Shown: piece by piece, positions 57,680 to 64,000 of the stretch
How positions within the stretch are numbered: the stretch's first letter is position 1
Layout: each line of letters opens with the position of its first letter
Source of the DNA: Cristatella mucedo
Lineage: Eukaryota; Bryozoa; Phylactolaemata; Cristatellidae
Direction of reading: 5' to 3'
NCBI GenBank assembly: GCA_009760855.2
Contig: WPIO01000049.1
Coordinates: 1,910,001 to 1,974,000, forward strand
DNA: 64,000 nt
The notes under the pieces: generated by a model
What the model was told of the DNA's origin: nothing
Seen by the model: the letters and a program-made list of their open reading frames with translations, nothing else
Databases searched by the model: none
Position numbers and translations under genes: made by a program

Positions 57680-58392
57680 CTAAATTTGTCCATGCATTTG
57701 TGACATCCAGTCTCCACTTCTGGAACTCCCTGCTTGCTGGCCTACCGGCCTGTGCAATCAGGTGCTTTCAGCTGGTGTAAAACTCTGCAGTTAGGCTTGT
57801 CTGTCGTGAGCGTAGAAGTTGCCACTTCACACCACTTCTCGCCGACCTGCACTGGCTCCCAGTCAAGCAATGGATCGACTTCAAGGTTTTGTCGCTCAAT
57901 TTTAGGTCCCTTCATTCTTTGGCTCCAGCCTAGCTATCAGATCTATTCCCCCACCAGGCCAAGCATCGTACCACCCGCTTTTCGGAATCCAACAGTTTAC
58001 CAATACCTCGTACAAACCTCAAATCCGTTGGAGACCATGCCTTTTGTTCATCTATGCTCCCCAAGTCTTGAACTCACTTCAGACTGGCCTTACTTCTCCC
58101 TGACTTGAAAGCATTTAACAAGAAGCTAAAAACCGATCTATTTATCACCACATTTAGTGGGTCTGTACAATTCGTCGCTTGTATGGGCACGTGTTGTGAT
58201 ACTGTGCATACTGCCAATAGCCATATTTGTATGCTAAGACTATGCATGTCATCTCTAACAATCTAATGCCTGCTGACATTGAGCACACTACCACTAACCA
58301 CTCCGTCGTGCTTCCTTTGCAGCAAATGTAAAGTGCTTAGAAAGAGATTAAGTCTAAGGGTGCTAAATCAAAGGTATTATTATTATTATTTT
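57680..58392 (+). mobile_element. LINE-A copy, 5'-truncated, full 3' end
   Basis: Starts in the FVTSRLDF region, continues through QRIDFK-like sequence, FGDRAF region, 3' UTR, stem-loop and (ATT)n at 58376-58390. Stops interrupt the frame. Confidence 0.9.
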
Positions 58393-58514
58393 TTATACGA
58401 GCGCTGCGCTCTTACGGTGTAAGTTCATTTTTAGTGCAGAGGCCGCCACTCGCGCTCATAGCAAGAGTGAGTGCAGGAGTATTTCGCATTGGGAGCTGGG
58501 AACGATCATAAATA

Positions 58515-58670
58515 AAGATAAATACTCATATTTAACAGCCTCTTTTTGATAGCTGCAGAAGAGCCTTTACGGCTATCACCATCATTTCCAGATGGCAATA
58601 CAGGATCGCCCCACTGTAAGATTCGAACCCACGACCTCGGGACCACGGTCGACGTCTCCGAATAACGGAC
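58515..58670 (-). mobile_element. SINE-2 copy, best preserved
   Basis: Reverse strand: GAGGTCGTGGGTTCGAATCT, GATGGTGATAGCCGTAAAGG and AAAGAGGCTGTTAAATATG. The head upstream keeps tRNA-like spacing. Confidence 0.8.
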
Positions 58671-58839
58671 TCGCAGGGTTCAATGTTGCACCGGATGGAT
58701 GATGGCGCTGCTGGTCGCGTCTCAGATTCTAGCAGATTCGCTGCCGTCAAGAGTTCCAAGCTCAGAGCTTGCGGATATCAAATCTGCTTGCGGCGGAATT
58801 TTCTTTTTCGCCTAACGACTGATACCCGTCAGTAGCGGT

Positions 58840-59999
58840 ACGGTTTGCAGCGCTACCTAGACGGCGCTTCGGACGGATCATCATTCCTCGGCTCGTCGGC
58901 GTCTGGCCGGCGGCGGAAGTACGGGAGCGGCGGCTGGCGCGCGGCTGGCGGGCGCCGCGCCGCACCGCGCTGCGGCGACGCCGCGTGGACGGCGCGCACG
59001 CGCGCGCGCAAGCGTCGGCTCAGGGTTTCGCGCCTTCGCCGTCGGCTCCGCCGAAGCGGGCGCGGCAGCACGGCGAGACCGTTAACATCCGGGCGGCGCC
59101 CACCGACCGACCGACCGACGGGCTCAGCGGGAGCGGACGAGGCCAGTGCGCCGCAGTCTAATTGCAGCTCACTGGCGCGCGCAACAACAGCGCGCGGCGG
59201 CTCGCCGGAGTCTATTCGGGCGGCGCTAAGGTCAAGGTTTATTTAGCTGACTGGCGATGCTTTAGCGGGACATTATTCAGCCCGCGCGCCCGTCAAAGGC
59301 GGAAGCGACAAAGCCCGCTGCGCAACAATGCCGCCCGCGCCGCCCAAAGCCCGCGTTCGGCCAGCCGGCGACGGCAGCGTCGACGTACCGAGCGGCGCTG
59401 CTTAGGTCGGCGGCGCGCATACTCGTCGGCGCGGCTCTCCGCGAAAGGCGCGGCCGAGAAGGAGGAGCAGGCGGAGGAGCAGACGGAGGAGCAGGAGGAC
59501 TGCGGCGCGAGGAGAAGGAGAAGGAGGAGGAGGACTCCGCACTCGGTCGTCTCCGGCAGCTGGCCATCGGCCGCCGCCTGTCGCATCCTGCTCTCCCAGG
59601 GCGAGTTTCGAGCTGCGGTCGGCCGCGGCGGCAGCGGCGATCGACCTGGTCGCGACGCTCGCCGACGGCGGCGCGCTGCCGCGGGTACGAGCCCGCCGGG
59701 AGCTCGCTGTCGCCGCCCGCGGCGTATCGGCTTACCCGCGAGGCACGCCGCCGCCACCGCCGCTGTAGCGGGGCCGCACTCGGGTCAGTGCTGCCAACCG
59801 GCGCAGGCGAGCGCCGTCCTAGCGGCTCTGCCGCCGTCGCCGTTCGACTCGACTCAACGGACGCCGCCGTAGTGGATCGGTCGCCGAGCGCCGCTGCTCG
59901 CGCCGCCGTCGCCGCAGCGGCGGGCAGCCGCGGCGGCCGCCGCGGCTGCGGCGACGCTCTTCAGTCAGCTCCTCAGAGCCGCCGGCGCGGACCGCTGCT
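58840..59999 (+). promoter_or_regulatory. GC-rich candidate promoter/5' UTR of the gene starting at 60000
   Basis: About 1.1 kb of CpG-dense sequence leading into the coding exon. Open frames exist on both strands but look like GC-driven artefacts. A transcription start cannot be fixed. Confidence 0.35.
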
Positions 60000-60998
60000 A
60001 TGGCGAGAGTCGGGTCAGCCGATGCCGCCGCCGCTGCCGCCGCTGCAGCCACCGCTACAAGCGGCAGCGGCGGGCGACCAACGTCCGCGACGGTTGACCC
60101 CGCCGCCGTCGCTAGCGACGGCGGCGGCGGCGGCGAGTATTTGCGCGGTCTGGCCAACGTGGAGCGGCACATTGAACAGCTGCGCGACGACGTGCTGCGC
60201 CTGCAGAGCTCGCACCGCGCGCACGTGACCGAGAGCGGAGCGGCCGCGGCCGAGCGGCGGCTCGGCGCGGCCGTGCGCTTCCTGCGAGAGAACAACCTGA
60301 CAATCGGCAGGATCGACAGCGAGGCGGGCCTGCTGTCGCTCGTCAACGACCTGCGTGCGACGGGCGCCGCCGACGAGGCGCTCGTCCGCTTCGCGAGCGA
60401 CTATCGCGACGCGTTCCCCGGCGCGATGGCCGCCATCCGACTGGCGGCGGACCGCTACGACGCGATCGTGCGAACGCGGCTGAACCTGCTCGCGTCGTCG
60501 TCGTCGTCGTCGTCGTCGGCAGCCGTCGATCAGCGCGGCGGCGGCGGAAGAGGCGGCTCGCGACACCGACGCGGCGACACCAGCCCGGCCGTCGACTATT
60601 CGTCGAGCGTGAGCGGAGCGCTGGCCGAGATCAACAAGCTCTACGATCGGCTGCGGCTCCTGCTGCGCTCGTACGAACGCCACGGCGTCAATCCGCAGCT
60701 GTTCGACGCCGCCGCCGGCGCGCCGCCAGCCGTCGCACCCGTCGCCGCAGCAGCTGGGACGGCGTCTTCGTCGTCTACGCGGCCGTCCCCGCCCCCCTCC
60801 GCCGCCGCCGGCGTTGGCGGCGGCTTGGTGGAGTTGCACATAGTGCAGCTACCGCGCGACGCCGCCAACAAGCTGTGGCAGCTGCTACTCAAGGCGGAGG
60901 CGTGCGTGGCCAAGGACAGGAAGTTTGTCGTCGACATGGAGAGCTACATACGGCTGCGGCGCGAGGAGGCTCGCGAGCGAGAGCTCACGCTGAAGAAG
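60000..60998 (+). CDS. Unrecognised helical Ala/Ser/Gly-rich protein, first coding exon (continues off the right edge)
   Basis: A 999 nt open frame from ATG 60000 to a clean donor CTGAAGAAG|GTAGGA, phase 0. The 333 residues hold a poly-Ala leader, a Gly-rich run, a helical region beginning EYLRGLANVERHIEQLRDDV, then AAVRFLRENNLTIGRID and LVNDLRATGAADEAL, a poly-Ser/Gly linker, a second helical block (ALAEINKLYDRLRLLLRSYE, then HGVNPQLFD), a Pro/Ser/Ala linker, and a final helix (AANKLWQLLLKAEACVAKDR) rich in Arg/Glu. The alternation of ordered helices with homopolymer linkers looks like real protein, but I recognise no family. No later exon was found before 64000. The other plus frames here are also long, because the region is GC-rich. 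Confidence 0.6.
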
Positions 60999-61639
60999 GT
61001 AGGAAAACCAAGCCGCCGCGCCCCCGGCGCCCTCAGGTTTTCAGCGCTGACGCAAGCGACGCTAGACTTCTCTCCGACGCAGTCGCATAGCCCGCCGCTC
61101 CCAGCGCACACAGCAGCAGTGCCGTTCCATGCAGCGCCGTGTCTAAATCTCGCGAGCGTCCGTCCTCCGCCGGGTCACCGGTGCGTCCGTCGGACTTTCG
61201 CTGGCCTTCACCTTCTGCCTCGCGAGTCGCTCGACTAGCCTTAATCTCCGTCGTAATCGCCTGGCCAGTTGAACAGCCCTCGTAGGAAGAATGCACGGCA
61301 GCGAAGTTAGGGGCCGTTAAAGAAACGTACGGGGCACTTGGACGACGGCGGAAGCGTTCGCTGCGAATGATCGGCGTCCTCTTTCCCTCTCTCTCTCTCC
61401 TGGGACCTTGTCACTCTAGGGACCGACGCTGATTGCTCTCCGTGGTAGCTTTTCGACCAAGCATCGACCGCAGCTCTCACATTACTGCGCCGCACGTATT
61501 TGAACTCATATCGGAAAGCGGCTGACACGTTACAGCGCTCGTATTACTGCGCCTCGCCTTCTATTCACGGGTCGCTTCGCTTGCGTGGCTTACGTTATCG
61601 CAGTTCGTGTATTATTGCGACTCACATGTTGTGCAGAAT

Positions 61640-62755
61640 GTGCATTTATGACATTCTTACTCGAATGGAAGTCGACTTACTAAAATTTAATGATAACAAA
61701 AAGCAACTTGATTATTATGGGAAAACGAAGTCACGTGTTACTCGGAAGCTGGAAAGCCCAGCGCCCTCTAGATTTGCTCTACTACCAGCAGCCTCCTCTA
61801 GCCCCGGAGGCCGGAAATCTGGTTTTCCTCTTCCAAAAGGATTTTCCACTAGATGAGCACATCAGCCCTATAGTCAAGACTGCGTACTGTCACTTAGGTA
61901 GCATTTTAAAAATTCAGGCTTGCTTGGATAAGGAAACAGCATCCAAGCTGGCGCATTCAATCGTGACTTTCCTGAATTCGTGACTCCGTTACTTGTCCCG
62001 CCTTCCTGCCTCCGCAGTAACTCACTTATCGCAGTTGGTGTGAAACTCGGCAGCCTCGACTTGTCTATCGCAAGCGAGGCAGCTGCCACGCTTGCACCGC
62101 TGGTCGCCAATCTTAGTATCGAGACTCTGTCTCTCTCGAATCGACTTCAAGATGCTGTCACTAATCTTTATGTTCCTCCATTATTTTTCTCCGGCCACCC
62201 TCCCCGTATATTAGTCTCGCCACCAGGTCTCCCGTTGTAACGCGTGCTCCTCTGACTTCGGTCAATTACCGGCTCCCCATGACTACCGTCAAGTCCGCCA
62301 GAGATCCAGCGGAGATCTTCAGTTACTACGCCCTCGAATCCAAGGTCACGTCCTTGACCGACCGATATCACGTCATCTATCGATTCGACGGCGTTCAAAA
62401 GCAAACTAAAAATCCGTGCGTTCCGCACAGCCTTTGCTCTGTCTGAGAGAATTGACTCTCTCGCGTGGCTTTGCGCTATGAAAATATTCACGTCGTGACT
62501 ATTGGCAACGGCAGCGGCGACGTTATTGAGCGAGTGTTGCTGACATGGAGTCCTGCTGACCGGCAGCCGCGACTCTTTTGTGCGATCTTGAATGCTCGCC
62601 TAAACAGGACAGTTGTGTGCTTTTGCACGCTTACCTAATCAGGATACCATACTTTTCATTCGTCATCAGTTACTGCTTCTCATTGACCGAGTTGTAACGC
62701 GCCCGAATGGAGATTGCATTCCCTAGGGGCGCTGTACAAAAGACAGCCTCAGTAG
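61640..62755 (+). mobile_element. Old LINE-A-related copy
   Basis: Translated pieces follow the family order: IQACLDKETASKLAHSIV, RIDFKMLSLIFMFLH, and a 3' end with GCATTCCCTAGGGGCGCTGT. More diverged than other copies. Lies after the exon ending 60998. Confidence 0.65.
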
Positions 62756-62905
62756 TAGCATGATTGTTATTACATCGCAGAACCTGTTGTATTGCGCTCG
62801 TCAAGCTCCGCCCAAATCGGAGAGTTTGGCGCTACTTTTTTTCCCGCAATTCCCGCCGCCGCCGAGCTGTCTGCCACCACTTCTCGCTGCAGCAGCCTCG
62901 GCCCC

Positions 62906-62992
62906 TGCGGCGCTCGAGCGAGGATTACCTCCCGTGCGGCGCTCGAGCGAGGATTACCTCCCCTGCGGCGCTCCAGCGAGGATTACCTCCCC
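62906..62992. repeat. 29 bp tandem repeat, three units
   Basis: Units start TGCGGCGCTCGAGCGAGGAT and differ at one or two bases. Several frames stay open across it but none is supported as coding. Confidence 0.95.
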
Positions 62993-63308
62993 TGCAGTGC
63001 TCGCTCCAGCGATCCCTCGACGAGCCCCTGCGAGCGGCTGCAGCTGCGGCTCCTGGGTCGAAGCGCGTCGCAGCGCTTCCTCCTCGCCCGCTCTTCGAGA
63101 TGCGGCGGCGGAGAGGCCGCGACGCTCGACGCAGTGCAGCGAGGCAGCTCGATCTCGACGAATCAAACGAAAGGAGGAGCTAATCGAGCTGCCTCGTTTT
63201 GGTAGCGATGGAAGAGCCTTGGCAGATTTCGCCTCGCATTCGCGTCTGAGACTCGTTCGCTCGAAATGGAACTCAAAAATGGCAGCTCGAGCTCGAGCTA
63301 GACAGTCG

Positions 63309-63403
63309 GCCCGCCCCGTCCCGCCCCGCCCCGTCCCGCCCCGTCTCGTCCCGTCCCGTCCCGCCCCGCCCCGCCCCGTCCCGTCCCGCCCCGCCCCGCC
63401 GGC
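63309..63403. repeat. (CCCGCC/CCCGT)n G/C minisatellite
   Basis: Irregular CCCCGCCCCGT units; the minus strand carries many GGGG/GGG runs. Confidence 0.95.
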
Positions 63404-63544
63404 GTGCCGTGAGAGGTAGACCGTGCCGAGGGTGGCGGATGCCCGTCGTGCGTAACGCCGACCGATAAGATAGGCACTGTTTAGATCAAACTGCTAAAAA
63501 AAAACCTTAAACCGCTATAGTAAACGCAAAAGACAACACCTGGC

Positions 63545-63770
63545 ATGGGCATACACAAGCGTGTGCGTGCAGGTCACGCGGGAGCAGATGCACAGATGCA
63601 CTCACCACACGCAAACACCGCACGCACCTACCGCACATGCACGCACACCCGCAGGCACACGCGCACACGCGCCCGCGCACAAACACGCACTCACACCGGC
63701 ATGTCTCCACACACTAGAACTGCCATTCAGAGCAGAATGATGGGGCCTGCCTGCCTGCCTGCCTGCTGAA
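63545..63770. repeat. CA/CG-rich degenerate repeat and (CCTG)n
   Basis: CACACG-type repeats to about 63705 and five CCTG units at 63747-63767. No gene seen between here and the CGG-rich end of the window. Confidence 0.8.
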
Positions 63771-64000
63771 TCTGCGCGACGCTTGACGCTTGACACCGGC
63801 GCCGTCGCCCCAGTCGTCTCAGCGTCGGCAGCTGCGAGGCCCTCGCCTTTCGTGGCCCGTCAAGGCTCGCGGCAGTAATAGCTTGCCCGTGTAAGTGGCG
63901 GCGGCGGCGCTTCCACTGAGTCCGCTTACTCAGAGGCGGCTGCTAGGTGACTATTTCTTCCGACCGGCCCTGCGGCGGCGGGTGGCAGCGGCGGCGGCGG

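Noticed and set aside
58853-60346. Overlapping long frames on both strands upstream of and across the exon at 60000 (possible overprinted genes)
   Set aside because: GC-rich DNA has few stop codons; only the frame ending at the AAG|GTAGGA donor has alternating ordered and linker sequence.

Overview
The window is nuclear DNA from an animal, most likely a bilaterian invertebrate; I cannot name the species. Three things point this way: intron-split genes with GT-AG junctions, CR1/L2-like non-LTR retrotransposon fragments throughout, and many long simple repeats. No bacterial, organellar or CRISPR features were seen. Almost all long open frames inside simple repeats (CT/GA, AT, 10-mer and 11-mer arrays) are artefacts.

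Four protein genes can be supported; three were rebuilt by hand from splice sites and reading phase. (1) Minus strand, 9470 to about 3079 and running off the left edge: the 5' part of an RGS-domain gene. Its first exon lies in a GC-rich block, followed by a 5.8 kb repeat-filled intron and two exons encoding the first two thirds of the RGS fold. (2) Plus strand, 15148-38632: a ten-exon gene whose phases agree at all nine junctions. It encodes at least 812 residues of acidic and coiled-coil sequence, a long Ser/Ala-rich exon and one C-terminal membrane anchor with a 31-residue tail. I could not assign it to a family, and it is the most interesting gene here. (3) Plus strand, 44602-54288: a complete five-exon YIPF6 orthologue (230 aa), a five-span Golgi membrane protein of the Yip family. 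(4) Plus strand from 60000, running off the right edge: a 333-codon first coding exon of an unrecognised helical, Ala/Ser/Gly-rich protein behind a GC-rich block.

Most other sequence is repeats. 'LINE-A' is a CR1/L2-like element with an ATT-repeat tail and a conserved 3' stem-loop, present in about 19 bodies or fragments plus several tail-only relics in both orientations. 'LINE-B' is a second family with an ATTAC-repeat tail, in about six copies. Two kinds of tRNA-headed SINE occur; one ends in the LINE-A tail and was probably mobilised by it. Every reverse transcriptase fragment seen is truncated, deleted or interrupted. The family names are local labels.

Layout: 1-2600 palindrome, microsatellites and two head-to-tail LINE-A copies; 2650-9960 RGS gene with minisatellites in its first intron; 10000-15100 microsatellites and LINE relics; 15148-38760 anchored coiled-coil gene with LINE copies in its introns; 38760-44600 LINE-B and SINE relics; 44602-54288 YIPF6; 54300-58840 repeats; 58840-61000 GC-rich block and gene 4; 61000-64000 old LINE-A copy, short tandem repeats and GC-rich sequence. 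The genes show no functional link to each other.
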